Positions 1-45,857 of a DNA stretch of 49,644 nucleotides are shown in pieces. The position numbers and the translations under genes were made by a program. Below the pieces are notes generated by a model, which made no database searches, was not told where the DNA came from, and worked only from the letters and a program-made list of their open reading frames with translations. Position 1 is the first letter of the stretch. Each line of letters opens with the position of its first letter. Origin of the DNA: Paulinella micropora (taxonomy: Eukaryota > Cercozoa > Imbricatea > Euglyphida); NCBI GenBank assembly GCA_009731375.1, contig BJOX01000038.1, positions 881,447 through 931,090 on the forward strand, read 5' to 3'.

Positions 1-178
1 ATACCAAAGCTCCCTAGTACCAGGCGGGGCCAGGGCTCGTTCCATAAAGCGCCCCTTGCAGAACGAGCTCCCACCTCCATTACAGAGGACCCAGTAAGCA
101 GATGGAGTTTCGAGACTGTTCGACAGTCTAGTATAAACCGACAGAGCACTGTGGGTTTTATTCCGGGCTCAACAAGCG

Positions 179-182
<4 letters not shown>
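1..182 (-). mobile_element. TATC-linked retroposon, copy A (cut by window start)
   Basis: Minus-strand copy of a dispersed element of about 465 bp. Its 5' end is truncated at 181 and it passes straight into a GATA array that continues to about 495, just before exon 1 of the giant gene. Confidence 0.8.
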
Positions 183-497
<315 letters not shown>

Positions 498-506
498 CGA
501 CCAAGC

Positions 507-36015
<35,509 letters not shown>

Positions 36016-36540
36016 GACTACTTTTTTTTTTTTCTCATCTCCAAGATTACGCACCAAACAGTATCATCAGACTCAGTATGTACAGTATCATGTCCGAATA
36101 CTCTTTACTACGTGAACTTTTTCGTTATCAATATCAACTCACTCATGAACAGCAGGAACCACCTTTTCTCTGACATGGTTATAGTTGGTCTGAACAGAGA
36201 TTAAGCCGGATGAGAGTCGGCAAGATCCGCAGGCTGCTCAGGCTAAAAGCAGGTGCTTTGAGATTTGCGCCCTTACTAGTTTTTCTTTTCCTCTTTCCTC
36301 AATTTCCCTTGTTCTTTTTCCCTATTTGGTTTGTCCACAACTTTTTTTCCCACTTAACGACTTTTAATAATTGAAGAATGCTTGGTTTTCTTTAATTCTG
36401 TTTTTTTTTTTTTTACGATTCATTTTTTTCCATTTCTGTGTCAATTGATATTAATACCGCTTCCATTTTCCTCGTACGCTTCCCACTTATTCCTTCTAGT
36501 GGCAATATTTTCTTACTAAAAGTATTAAAAGTTTTTGCCG
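36016..36540. other. Intergenic AT-rich sequence after the giant gene
   Basis: No ORF or repeat of note; the microsatellite load drops abruptly here. Presumed 3' UTR and flank. No clear polyadenylation signal chosen. Confidence 0.5.
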
Positions 36541-36603
36541 TGTGAGTTTGTAAACAACTCTTCAAGTAGGCAGATACAACGAACTCTGAATAAGAACACT
36601 ATG
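36541..36603 (+). repeat. Retroelement-like repeat, copy 1
   Basis: ACTCTTCAAGTAGGCAGATA + CAACGAACTCT + AATAAGAACACTATG, shared with 45791-45857; flanking GAGTGAGCAGG...AAGTA also recurs near 46055. Confidence 0.6.
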
Positions 36604-36670
36604 GCTGCTTTGAGTCCTGACTCAGAGTGAGCAGGTGAAATACAAGTAAATAGTGGAGAGGTCACTTCGT

Positions 36671-36931
36671 TTATTTACATAATATCGAACTCATTGCAGG
36701 GTTGGGTGCAACGTAGTCGGTCAAGTGTAGAACGTAGATTGTGAGGTCTCCATTTCTCAAACGGATAGTGTCTTTTGTCTTCAAGTTAACAATCATAAAA
36801 CGGATAGTGTCGGGTTGGTGGACTTGAAAATCCCAAATTGATTTAGGAAGCCTAGGCGAAAATGACTGAGAACGGAAAAGACAGTTAGATATTGTGTTTT
36901 TCCGCGAATCCTTCTCAGCCTTTGTCCACAA
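36671..36931 (-). pseudogene. Open fragment without ATG, possible remnant of a virus-like or mobile gene
   Basis: An 80-odd codon minus-strand open stretch without an ATG at its 5' end; an in-frame stop lies just upstream. The C-terminal half (DTIRFMIVNLKTKDTIRLRN then GDLTIYVLHLTD) looks like a run of beta strands. DTIRF/DTIRL is an internal repeat. Same strand as the three-ORF cluster 1.1 kb away. It could be a decayed gene from the same element; a chance ORF is also possible. Confidence 0.25.
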
Positions 36932-37196
36932 AATTTACCGTAAAACGTGTTTCACGGGAAATCGGGGAAAAGGTCATGCGAATGGGAAAAATGACAATAG
37001 CTAAAAAGAACTTTGAACTGATCGTTTGAAATCACTTTGAACTGATCGTTTGAAATCATTTCTGAACGGAATCGAAAACTAGTTAGTGAAGTCGAAACGT
37101 CGTGCAGAGGAGAATCTGATGAACCAGTCAAAAAGAATGACTCAGTATCAACTGTAAAGGTTTTGGCCGGTCGTTAAGATGCTCAGTCTGATATCT

Positions 37197-37228
<32 letters not shown>

Positions 37229-37259
37229 CTTTATTTTNNNNNNNNNNGCGTACAGAATG

Positions 37260-38006
37260 AGTGATTAACGAACGAAGTATGTTGTCTCGCTAAAAAAAAT
37301 GTTGTTAACATATAAAAGGAAAAAGAGAGGTGGGTGTTGTTAGCCTCGGACTATAGATTTGGTAACATGTATTTAACCGGGTTATACGGTTAGATCCCCT
37401 ATCAGAATAACTAATGCAAATCCAGGTGACCTTAACGGACCGAGTGTGTAAATCTGCCCCCATTAAGTGTGTCCAGATATTGTTCTGTTATTAATACCTA
37501 CCAATCGTTTTAGTCATCCGTTACTGTTGGATAAAGTATAATCATTAAAGTCATTCTTCTGTATACTAGAGTCGTAAGTCAATAGGTTATGAAGCCTTGC
37601 AGCGCCGTTGCGCTGGATCCCTTGGAGAGTGTCTCCAAGAACCGAAGAAAGCTGGCACCTACACCCAGAGGGACGTTGTCTTGCCAGTTCGTGTTTGGTG
37701 TCAGAGCAGAACTAATTTCTGTCTACTGTGTGTGGTTGATAGGTAACTGGAGTGGCCCTGTGCGAGTTGAGCTGAGTCTCAGCGCAGTGGGTAGTGGTTA
37801 GAGGCCGTTCGAGCTCAGCCAGCCAGCCCACCAAGGCGTCAAGAGTTCCCCGAGGAACGTTCCGTGGACAGTGGCGAAGGAAGCCAGACGTCCAGCTCCC
37901 AGTTCTGCCGGCAACGACGGTTCCCTGCAACCTTTTTCTGCACAACAGTCCTGGCTTTGATCCTGTGTCAGACAGTCTTTCTAAAACATCGCTGACAGAA
38001 ATCTCG
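37260..38006. other. Ordinary-complexity sequence without a convincing gene
   Basis: Only short ORFs without recognisable features. A weak tRNA-like stretch (GCGCAGTGGGTAGTGG ... CCGTTCGAGCTC) near 37780-37817 may be an old SINE head. Confidence 0.4.
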
Positions 38007-38543
38007 TTAATCTTTTTCAAACCCGTAGACAGCCCCGTAGTAATCTACAAACTTGATTCTTAGACTCACCATATTGCCTTGTCTCTGTCTTTTTATAAAG
38101 TCGCTCAGTATTATCTCAATAAACTTTACTACATCTTCCATACTGAATGAAGTAAAGTTGTCTCTAATCCTGACCCAATACTGGCTTTCATTAATACCTA
38201 GAATGTGATTCTTTCTGTCAACGTGTTTGATTTCGTAGTTTCCGTATCGCATTAGGTCTTTCACCCTTTCTTTTCTTTCTCTCACTTTCGCTTCAAACAC
38301 TTTCGCTTCCAAAATAGGCGGTAATGGTGGTGCTACTGGAATAGCATGATGCTCAAAGTAAACAGCACCTCTTACTCGGTTCAAGTAATTTTGGGCCGTT
38401 GTTGTATCCACCTTATATTTTCTCGTCTTTGGTATTATATACAGCACATTTTGACCCCTGACCATTTTGATTTCATAATTAATTTTTTGTTCCCTAAATT
38501 TATCCAACCTATAAGTCTTACCGTTGTAAGTGTGTGTCTCCAT
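38007..38543 (-). CDS. Intronless ORF, 178 aa, unknown function (virus-like cluster)
   Basis: ATG start METHTYNGKTYRL, stop TAA at 38007. Lys/Arg/Tyr-rich, with a short APPLPP linker in the middle and a KVRERKERVKDL basic stretch. No recognised domain. Codons are AT-rich and the ORF is uninterrupted, unlike the intron-dense genes on both sides. Upstream on the same strand lies TATATATAGACAC (38629-38641), about 90 nt before the ATG, in an intergenic block shared with the next ORF. Third in line of a same-strand trio. Probably a gene of an integrated virus or large mobile element; function unknown. Confidence 0.55.
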   Translation of the reverse strand: METHTYNGKTYRLDKFREQKINYEIKMVRGQNVLYIIPKTRKYKVDTTTAQNYLNRVRGAVYFEHHAIPVAPPLPPILEAKVFEAKVRERKERVKDLMRYGNYEIKHVDRKNHILGINESQYWVRIRDNFTSFSMEDVVKFIEIILSDFIKRQRQGNMVSLRIKFVDYYGAVYGFEKD

Positions 38544-38626
38544 CTTATATATTGGTTAACAAAATTTTTTGGAAATTAAATAATTATCTCAATCGTCTGC
38601 CCCCGCCGTGGTCCGCCGTGTGCTCC

Positions 38627-38681
38627 CCGTGTCTATATATACGGGGGGCCCTGTGTTTAGATGGAAATTAGGGCGGGGCGG
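38627..38681 (-). promoter_or_regulatory. Intergenic module 2: stop/TATA element
   Basis: Minus strand: GCCCCGCCCTAA (end of the ORF 38668-39054), TTTCCATCTAAACACAGGG, GGCCCCCCG, then TATATATAGACAC inside an imperfect CCGTGT/ACGG inverted repeat. Nearly the same order and wording as the module at 39055-39122. Confidence 0.5.
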
Positions 38682-39054
38682 GCGGTGCGGGCGGTGCGGG
38701 CGGGGCTTCTCTTTCTCTTTTTTCTCTTTTCAACCATTCTATTACACCTTCACCTTTTTTTGCTGATTTAAGATTATTCCAAAGCCCAGCTCTGATTTCA
38801 TCGCTAGTAATAATAAATGTTTCAATACCTGATTTTTTAAAATCTTCTATCATTTTTTGTTTTTCATCAATTTCTTGTTTTTCTCCAATTCTATTTTCTC
38901 CAATTGGAATGTGCTTAGTCGCTTGCCAGCTTCGCATAAGTTCTTTTTCTTCTTCAATAAAGTCTTTGTGTTTTTTTGTTTGTAAATGTCTTCGTATTCC
39001 CGAGACATTAATTATGGAACCGCAATCGCATTCAAATTTTGTAGTCTCTGCCAT
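38668..39054 (-). CDS. Intronless ORF with N-terminal zinc finger (virus-like cluster)
   Basis: ATG at 39054 gives MAETTKFECDCGSIINVSG, with C-x-C-x(9-11)-H-x5-H finger (FECDCG...RRHLQTKKH), then a Glu/Lys-rich helical segment, and a C-terminal tail of APP repeats ending at TAA 38668. About 128 aa. The finger is of the same kind as in the neighbouring ORF (39108-39494), so the two are probably paralogous modules. The perfect palindrome CCCTATATATAGGG lies 16 nt upstream of the ATG. Short fingers of this CxC...H...H form are familiar from small proteins of large DNA viruses of algae and protists; that link is by resemblance only. Confidence 0.55.
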   Translation of the reverse strand: MAETTKFECDCGSIINVSGIRRHLQTKKHKDFIEEEKELMRSWQATKHIPIGENRIGEKQEIDEKQKMIEDFKKSGIETFIITSDEIRAGLWNNLKSAKKGEGVIEWLKREKREREAPPAPPAPPAPP

Positions 39055-39122
39055 TGTCTGCACGCTTGTGCCCTATATATAGGGGCCCGCCTGTGTATAG
39101 ATGAAAATTAGGGCGGGGCTGT
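39055..39122 (-). promoter_or_regulatory. Intergenic module 1: stop/palindromic TATA element
   Basis: On the minus strand this runs from GCCCCGCCCTAA (end of the ORF 39108-39494) through TTTTCATCTATACACAGG to CCCTATATATAGGG (39071-39084, a perfect 14-bp palindrome), then 16 nt to the next ATG. Likely a combined 3' end and TATA promoter. The same block recurs at 38630-38681. Confidence 0.5.
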
Positions 39123-39494
39123 GTGAATGTTTGATTTCATATGTCTTGCTTTGCTACTCCTATTTATTTCAGCTCCGCATTCACACTTGAATGTTTTCTT
39201 CTTCCAATTCCTTTTATTTTCTTTTTTAATTTCTTTTGTTTCCTTATCATAATTAACTTTCCATTCATCATACTTTGTTTTTACTTTTTCCTCGTGGTAT
39301 TTCTTTGCTTCTTTCATTGATTGTTCTTGTGTTCTTCTTTTTCCAATAGTAAAACTCTTAAACATTGTTTTACCTCCTTCTCTCCATTGAACTTTTACCA
39401 TCTGCCTCTTTTCATTATTCTTTATCATAATACATCCTTTTGAAATTGTAAACCTGCGACTGGTCGCAGTTTTTTGTGTGTCTTCGTTTGTCAT
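39108..39494 (-). CDS. Intronless ORF: AP2-like segment plus C-terminal zinc finger
   Basis: ATG at 39494 (MTNEDTQKTATSRRF), stop at 39108, 128 aa. Residues about 18-65 (MVKVQWREGGKTMFKSFTIG then a helix with EAKKYHEEK) look like an AP2/ERF-type three-strand-plus-helix DNA-binding module as found in integrase-linked and viral proteins. The C terminus holds FKCECGAEINRSSKARHMKS, a CxC...H...H finger. Together this suggests a DNA-binding protein. A TATAGACACA element lies about 15 nt before the ATG. The last codons and stop (GCCCCGCCCTAA) fall in the intergenic block repeated after the next ORF. Confidence 0.55.
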   Translation of the reverse strand: MTNEDTQKTATSRRFTISKGCIMIKNNEKRQMVKVQWREGGKTMFKSFTIGKRRTQEQSMKEAKKYHEEKVKTKYDEWKVNYDKETKEIKKENKRNWKKKTFKCECGAEINRSSKARHMKSNIHTAPP

Positions 39495-39659
39495 CCTGTA
39501 TGTGTCTATATTTTTATGACTTTAATTTTAAATATTAAAATGTAACTGTTTCAATTGCCATTTCTTCATGTGCGGGCCGGCCGGGGTGTGTCTCTGGGGG
39601 CGGGGGGTGTGTATTGAAAAACTGTTCCGAAGTGGCCCCCTAGGCTTTAGACTACAAGG

Positions 39660-39790
39660 TAATCAACCTTACCATCTTTTGTTGCTATCTTTGCTGTCTG
39701 CCTATCTGTCTGTCTGTCTGTCAGTCTGTCTGTCTGTCTGTCTGTCTTCTGTCTGTCTGCCTGTCTGCCTGTACATGACATGTCTGTCTA

Positions 39791-39821
<31 letters not shown>

Positions 39822-39840
39822 GTATGTCTGTCTGCAGTAG
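39660..39840. repeat. TCTG array
   Basis: About 150 bp of CTGT tetramers with TATC variants upstream of the gene at 40144. Confidence 0.9.
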
Positions 39841-40143
39841 TATAGAATTGCGCATTTGCTTCGCGAAATTTGCATACCGAATGGGCCGCGCGAATTCGTT
39901 GTACTTCATCAAGGTGGCACTGGCACCGGATTTTCACTTACGAGCTCAAATTAGCAATTTACTGTGCGCGCAACTTAGCGCGCAACTCTCCATGTGATTC
40001 CGAAAGCATTGCTCAGAGTCGCCTTTGCTAACTGGGACCTTGCTTAGAAGCTTAGTTTGCACATTGCTCAGGCATTAGACCAAGACTGAAACTGTGCTGG
40101 GAAAGTTGACCACAACCCAGTGAAACTTCAGTCTTGGCAAACC

Positions 40144-42081
40144 ATGCAGAGTACCGTCGCAGCATCATCTCCAGACCTTGTTGCAGACATTTATGATCAC
40201 TCGAGGCTGTGGATCCGGAATGAAGAGCAGGTCAAGGACGGCAAAGGTTCCCGTTGCTCTCCTCCTGCTTGCATCCAGGTTTTCAGCAATATACCGGAAC
40301 CCAGCATTTGTACGCTGTGGGATGAATATGGAGACGACAGTACTGACGACCACCACAACACCCAGGTTTTCAGCAATATGCCGGAACCCAGCATTTGTAC
40401 GCTGTGGGATGAATATGGAGACGACAGTACTGACGACCACCTCAACACGACGACTCCAGGGTTCGAAGAGCCTTTCTCAACCAGCAGCGATGCACCAGGC
40501 GACGACCACAATCAAGATTTCGACGAGGCAAGCGAAGCCAGCAGCGATGATGGAACAAGCATCCAACGCTCCGTATCAGAATCGCCATCGAGTTTTGATG
40601 GAGAAACTGGAGAAAATGGGTTTCAAATTTATGCGCATAAGTTTGCCAACAGGTCTCTTTAAGATATTTCTTTCAAACCTTGTCTTTTGTCGTCTTCGTT
40701 GTTGTTGTTGTTGCTGTTGTTGCTGTTGTTGTTGTTCGTCGTCATTGTTATTGTTGTTGTAGACTGAGTCTAAGACAGTCGCCATGCTCGTTGCTTAGGT
40801 TCTCGTTGCCCGACGAGGCTTTGCAGGAATTGATACAAGAACGCACACAATATGAGAGGAGCCAACAACTCTTGCACGATGAAATTTCGGCTCTTCGAGC
40901 TCAAGTGGAACAAGACATGGCTGCATTGCACCAAGCCAAGGTTGCTGTGAGCCGGTATACAAATAAATATCTATCTGTTCATCTATCCATCTATCTATCT
41001 ATCTAATGGGTGCCATCTGTCGACAGACAGAGAATTAGGGGATGGTGTGGGTGTGCTGGGCCCGTGGTGGGGTGCCTTATGTGTGCCTAGCCATACGCCT
41101 ATAAGTCACATGCCGAAATAGCGACGGGAAGCACAATCCTGTTCCCTCAGGGTGCCCTTTCTCGCTTGTTGAGCCCGGAATAAAACCCACAGTGCTCTGT
41201 CGGTTTATACTAGACTGTCGAACAGTCTCGAAACTCCATCTGCTTACTGGGTCCTCTGTAATGGAGGTGGGAGCTCGTTCTGCAAGGGGCGCTTTATGGA
41301 ACGAGCCCTGGCCCCGCCTGGTACTAGGGAGCTTTGGTATCGCCTGTATCAGTCCCTTCCGTGCAAACATCACGCCTTAGCTGGGCATCGGGTTAATACT
41401 TTACCCACAGACTTCCTTGGTTGACGAAATCAGAAGCTCCTTTTTTCTGACATTAGTCGATATCTCATCTATCTCTCTACCTATCTATCTATCTATATAT
41501 CTAATCTATGCAGCGCTGATAGACCAAACATATCTAATCTATCTAGGCTGTACTCTCAGAATCTCGGGTTGGCCCGTGCCGCGGGACAAGCTCAAGCTAA
41601 AGTCTTGCAAGCAGAGAAGTCAATGTCACCCCCACCCTTAAGCTTGCTTGAAACCAAGGTAAATTTTGTTTGTCGTTGTTGTTCGTTCGTTGTATTTGTT
41701 GGTTGTTACTGTTGCTGTTGCGCTGTGCACGTCTGTGTTTACTAAGAGAACATTCCTGCATTGTTGCTACAGACAACGCAGCCACAGAGGAGGGCGTGGC
41801 GACGTTCTTTAGGGAGTTTCTCCCCAAGGCGCAGACGTAGCGTCAGCAACGGAAAGAAGTCCCCCAGACTTGACAAAAACGAAAACTACCTCAACAGGAG
41901 CAAGTTTGCATTCAGACCACGCTCTCCTCCTGTTTTGCGAGGCAGGTCGCGAAGCGGCTTGCTCCGAAAGGAAGACCGATCTGACTTCGCCAGCGATGGT
42001 GCCCAAGCCAAACAACAGGTTGTAAACAAACGCGTGGAGGCTATTCCAGAGGAGACATTGACCGAAGCCCCTAAGCAGTAA
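40144..42081 (+). CDS. Four-exon gene: acidic N terminus, coiled coil, basic C terminus
   Basis: Exons 40144-40652, 40799-40940, 41560-41658 and 41773-42081 join in frame (1059 nt, 352 aa). Start chosen at the first ATG, MQSTVAASS. The N half is Asp/Ser-rich and contains a 29-residue segment, beginning QVFSN and including EPSICTLWDEYGDDSTDD, duplicated in tandem (40276-40362 and 40363-40449). Exon 2 (FSLPDEALQELIQERTQ onward) and exon 3 read as amphipathic heptads, a probable coiled coil. Exon 4 is Arg/Ser-rich (SPRRRRSVSNGKK, RGRSRSG), ending EAPKQ. No family recognised. Intron 2 contains a nearly complete copy of the TATC-linked retroposon. A start upstream cannot be excluded. Confidence 0.65.
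41007..41469 (+). mobile_element. TATC-linked retroposon, copy D (near full length)
   Basis: Differs from copy C by only a few bases over about 460 bp, so it is young. Lies in intron 2 of the gene 40144-42081, with TATC repeats on both sides. No coding capacity and no convincing internal tRNA-type promoter seen. Confidence 0.85.
41505..41545 (+). mobile_element. Short 3'-end fragment of the second TATC-linked element
   Basis: ATGCAGCGCTGATAGACC then AAACATATCTAATC, just upstream of exon 3 of the gene 40144-42081. Too short for more. Confidence 0.4.
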
Positions 42082-42099
42082 AGTTTCAGGCAATTTCTA

Positions 42100-42790
42100 A
42101 CGTCCAAGCTGATTTTCACGTGATTTTTTTCCAAGCCATTATTTTTGTATTTACATGACTTATTTATTTATGTATTTATTTATTTAACATGGCTTTAAAT
42201 ATGTAACCTACAAGAAAAAAAACAGCAAAGGAGGCTATGGGCAGTATTCTTTTTTTTTTTTCTTTTCTTCAAAGTTTACTCCTTGTTCTTTTACTGAGAG
42301 CTTTTCATATGATTTTTTTTTAGTCGTTAATTTTTCCTGGGTCCTTTTACACTTTTATTCATATTTTTGCTCTTTTACTCTAATTCTGATATGTTTTTTT
42401 ACTCTAATTCTGATATGTTTTTTTGCTCTAATTCTGATATGTGTTCTTTGTTCTTTTACTCTAATTCTGATATGTGTTCTTTTATTCTTACTTTACTCCA
42501 GATGTCAAGAGCAACTTGCAATGCGAAAGATTATACTGCATTTGTGTTTATATGTATGTGTTATGTGTGAATGGATAAAGTAGAACAATACTGGGTAACT
42601 GTTTGTTCTTTTACTTTTATCCTTTATATTGATATCATAAAAGGTACGGTCGGGCTGTGGTAACAATATCTGAAATCCCAATCCGAACGAGAGACTATAT
42701 GGCGTCAGATCTAGATCCTGGACATGTGCCTCCAATGATGATGATGATGATACTAATAATGTGATGATAATAATAATAATAATAATAATA
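42100..42790. other. Downstream flank of the second gene
   Basis: AT-rich; three to four repeats of TTTTACTCTAATTCTGATAT (42373-42475), otherwise nothing recognisable. Confidence 0.6.
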
Positions 42791-42792
42791 AT

Positions 42793-43030
42793 AGTGTTTC
42801 TCAGAATGGCGAATGCATTTCTGAACATGTGCCTCCATCGTCTCACCCGCGAGGGGAGTACGAAGATTTGACGATAGGCTCTACTGACACCCCCGCAGGC
42901 AGCTCCAAGCCTTCCAGACAGACCAATACTTTCAAAGAAAATATCCTTTGAAAATACTGGCACCGACGGGAATCGAACTGGCGACAGGTCCCAGATGGTA
43001 GACTTTAACCACTGGGCTATCGCGGTGCCA
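42793..43030 (-). mobile_element. tRNA-derived SINE, copy 1 (diverged)
   Basis: Minus strand carries A box TAGCCCAGTGG and B box AGTTCGATTCCC about 33 nt apart, then the shared body. More substitutions than other copies. Flanked by AAT repeats. Confidence 0.8.
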
Positions 43031-43299
43031 CAATAATAATAATAATAATAATAATGATGATGATGATGATAATAAGTAATATTAGTAAAAATAACTAATA
43101 GTATCTGTCAATCAGACATAAGTTTCTCCTTGGTGCATGTAGTACGTGACTACGCAACCCTACGAGTGGCAAGTATTTATATTTCTGTTAAAATTTTCAG
43201 CTTCCGTAAATATAGCAGGAGGTTTTGGTTTGGCTGTGACAATTAATCTTCAGTTCGCGATTGAACTTAGTATTAATATTAATACGTGACCACTGGCAA

Positions 43300-43368
43300 G
43301 ATTTTTTTTTCCCACTGAACTGGTGACTTACTTATTAATATTGTATTAATACAATAATAATTGAAGAA
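43300..43368. repeat. AT palindrome block, copy 1
   Basis: CCCACTGAACTGGTGAC followed by the perfect palindrome TATTGTATTAATACAATA. Shared with 45371-45420. Confidence 0.6.
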
Positions 43369-43520
43369 AACTTTATTATTACTATTATTATTACTAATAT
43401 TGTTATTATTATTAATAATTTATTTATATTATTAATATTATTAATTTATTATTATATATATATATATATATTATTATCATTAATAAATTATTATTATTAC
43501 TATTATTATCAAGTTATTAA

Positions 43521-43793
43521 TGGACACCGTGATAGCCCAGTGGTCAAGTTCTACCATCTGGGCCCTGTCGCCAGTTCGATTCCCGTCGGTGCCACCAGTA
43601 TTTTCATTGAACATACCGCTCCGTCTGGACCAGTATTTTAATTGAACATACCGGTCCGTCTGGAAGTGTTGGAACTGCCCTTGCGGTGGTGTCATTAGAG
43701 CCTATCGTCAATTCTTCGTACTCCCCTCACGGGTGAGACGATGGAGGCGCATGTGCAGAAATGCATCAGCCATTGACAGAAGCACTATTATCA
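43521..43793 (+). mobile_element. tRNA-derived SINE, copy 2
   Basis: Starts TGGACACCGTGATAGCCCAG, B box GTTCGATTCCC, body ending GCACTATTAT; an internal unit with CAGTATTTTCATTGAACA is duplicated. AT-rich tail. Confidence 0.85.
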
Positions 43794-43814
43794 AGTTATT
43801 AATTTATATATTAT

Positions 43815-43850
<36 letters not shown>

Positions 43851-43851
<1 letters not shown>

Positions 43852-44122
43852 GGACACCGTGATAGCCCAGTGGTCAAGTTCTACCATCTGGGCCCTGTCG
43901 CCAGTTCGATTCCCGTCGGTGCCACCAGTATTTTCATTGAACATACCGGTCTATTTCTGGACCAGTATTTTCATTGAACATACCGGCCCGTCTGGAAGTG
44001 TTGGAACTGCCCTTGCGGTGGTGTCATTAGAGCTTATCGTCAATTCTTCGTACTCCCCTCACGGGTGAGACGATGGAGGCGCATGTGCAGAAATGCATCA
44101 GCCATTGACAGAGAAGCACTAT
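43851..44122 (+). mobile_element. tRNA-derived SINE, copy 3
   Basis: Same start, boxes and body as the copy 58 bp upstream, also with the duplicated internal unit (different spacer). Preceded by a 50-bp ATT tract. Confidence 0.85.
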
Positions 44123-44152
44123 TATCATAGTATTATTATTATTATTATTAGT

Positions 44153-44399
44153 ATGGACAACGTGATAGCCCAGTGATCAAGTTCTACCATCTGGACCCTG
44201 TCGCCAGTTCGATTCCCGTCGGTGCCATTAGTATTTTCATTGAACATACCGGTCCGTCTGGAAGCCTCCGTGTTGGAACTGCCCGTGCGGGGGTGTCGGT
44301 GATTAGAGCATATCGTCAATTCTTCGTACTCCCCTTACGGGTGAGACAATGGAGGCGCATGTGCAGATTTGCATCAGCTATTGACAGACTCGGAAGCAC

Positions 44400-44400
<1 letters not shown>
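44153..44400 (+). mobile_element. tRNA-derived SINE, copy 4
   Basis: Single internal unit, several private changes, 3' end runs into the 340-bp ATT array at 44400-44727. Confidence 0.85.
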
Positions 44401-44463
<63 letters not shown>

Positions 44464-44474
44464 TATTATTATTC

Positions 44475-44510
<36 letters not shown>

Positions 44511-44554
44511 TTATATTATTATTATTCAACTATTATTATTATTATTATTATTCA

Positions 44555-44604
<50 letters not shown>

Positions 44605-44626
44605 TGATTATTATTATTATTATTAA

Positions 44627-44728
<102 letters not shown>

Positions 44729-44737
44729 AACAATAAT

Positions 44738-44964
44738 AGTGCTTCTCTGTCAATGGCTGATGCATTTCTGCACATGCGCCTCCATCGTCTCACCCGTGAG
44801 GGGAGTACGAAGAATTGACGATAAGCTCTAATGACACCCCCGCAAGGGCAGTTCCAACACTTCCAGACGGGCCGGTATGTTCAATGAAAATACTGGTGGC
44901 ACCGACGGGAATCGAACTGGCGACAGGGCCCAGATGGTAGAACTTGACCACTGGGCTATCACGA
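44738..44964 (-). mobile_element. tRNA-derived SINE, copy 5
   Basis: Opposite orientation to copies 2-4. Its 3' end (AGTGCTTCTCTGTCAATGGC on plus) abuts the AAT array; its 5' end abuts another AAT array. Confidence 0.85.
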
Positions 44965-44969
44965 ATAAC

Positions 44970-45060
<91 letters not shown>

Positions 45061-45062
<2 letters not shown>

Positions 45063-45113
45063 GATGGAGGCGCATGTGCAGATTTGCATCAGAAATTGAC
45101 AGAGAAGCGGCAC

Positions 45114-45118
<5 letters not shown>
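45061..45118 (+). mobile_element. SINE 3' fragment, copy 6
   Basis: Only the last 55 bp of the SINE (GATGGAGGCGCATGTGCAG onward), between AAT and ATT arrays. Confidence 0.7.
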
Positions 45119-45200
<82 letters not shown>

Positions 45201-45207
45201 CAGTATT

Positions 45208-45350
45208 ATTCCCGTCTGGAAGTGTTGGAACTGCCCTTGCGGGGGTGTCATTAGAGCTTATCGTCAATTCTTCGTACTCCCCTCACGGGTGAGACGATGG
45301 AGGCGCATGTGCAGAAATGCATCAGCCATTGACAGAGAAGCACTATTATT
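45208..45350 (+). mobile_element. 5'-truncated SINE, copy 7
   Basis: Begins CCCGTCTGGAAGTGTTGG, lacks the tRNA-like head, otherwise close to copy 3. ATT tail. Confidence 0.8.
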
Positions 45351-45370
45351 ATTATTATTATTATTATTAT

Positions 45371-45421
45371 TTCCCCACTGAACTCGTGACGTATTGTATT
45401 AATATTAATACAATAATAACT
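45371..45421. repeat. AT palindrome block, copy 2
   Basis: CCCACTGAACTCGTGAC followed by a 24-bp perfect palindrome that is the 43300 palindrome with an extra ATTAAT centre. Confidence 0.6.
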
Positions 45422-45790
45422 TCATAATAAGAACGCCTGCTGCTTTTCACAAAGCTGAAAACTTGAATATGCTCGTGATGGCGCCGGTGCTCTAGATGAT
45501 TATCTATTAATACAAGAGTCTCTCTGCACTGATCCGCCTGATATATTAATACAAATTCACATTTGCCGTGGTGCTGAGGATATCTACGTTTACTATTAGT
45601 GATTATTAATACTTTGTGACTGGTAAGTAATTTATTCGTATAGTCGAATGACCGTATAGTTCTAGTCAATAAGGGTAACGGACGTACGGTCTATATTAGC
45701 ATTCAGGATTGGACAATAACAAATGGGTAATGATTACTGTCGTGCGGACTTTATTTCAGTTTCGTTATTACCTTTGAGTTTGTCAGTTCT

Positions 45791-45857
45791 GTGAGTTTGT
45801 ATTATATACAACTCTTCAAGTAGGCAGATACAACGAACTCTTAATAAGAACACTATG
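45791..45857 (+). repeat. Retroelement-like repeat, copy 2
   Basis: Second copy of the 36541 repeat, with about 195 bp between it and the GAGTGAGCAAGG block that follows immediately in copy 1. Confidence 0.6.

Noticed and set aside
37712-38020. 102-codon minus-strand frame overlapping the end of the 178-aa ORF
   Set aside because: Overlaps another ORF, composition unlike the cluster genes, no motif.
40165-40511. Minus-strand frames opposite the second gene
   Set aside because: Repeat-derived shadows of the duplicated 29-residue segment.
43521-43600. Functional tRNA gene
   Set aside because: A and B boxes are present but the cloverleaf is incomplete and the unit continues into a SINE body.
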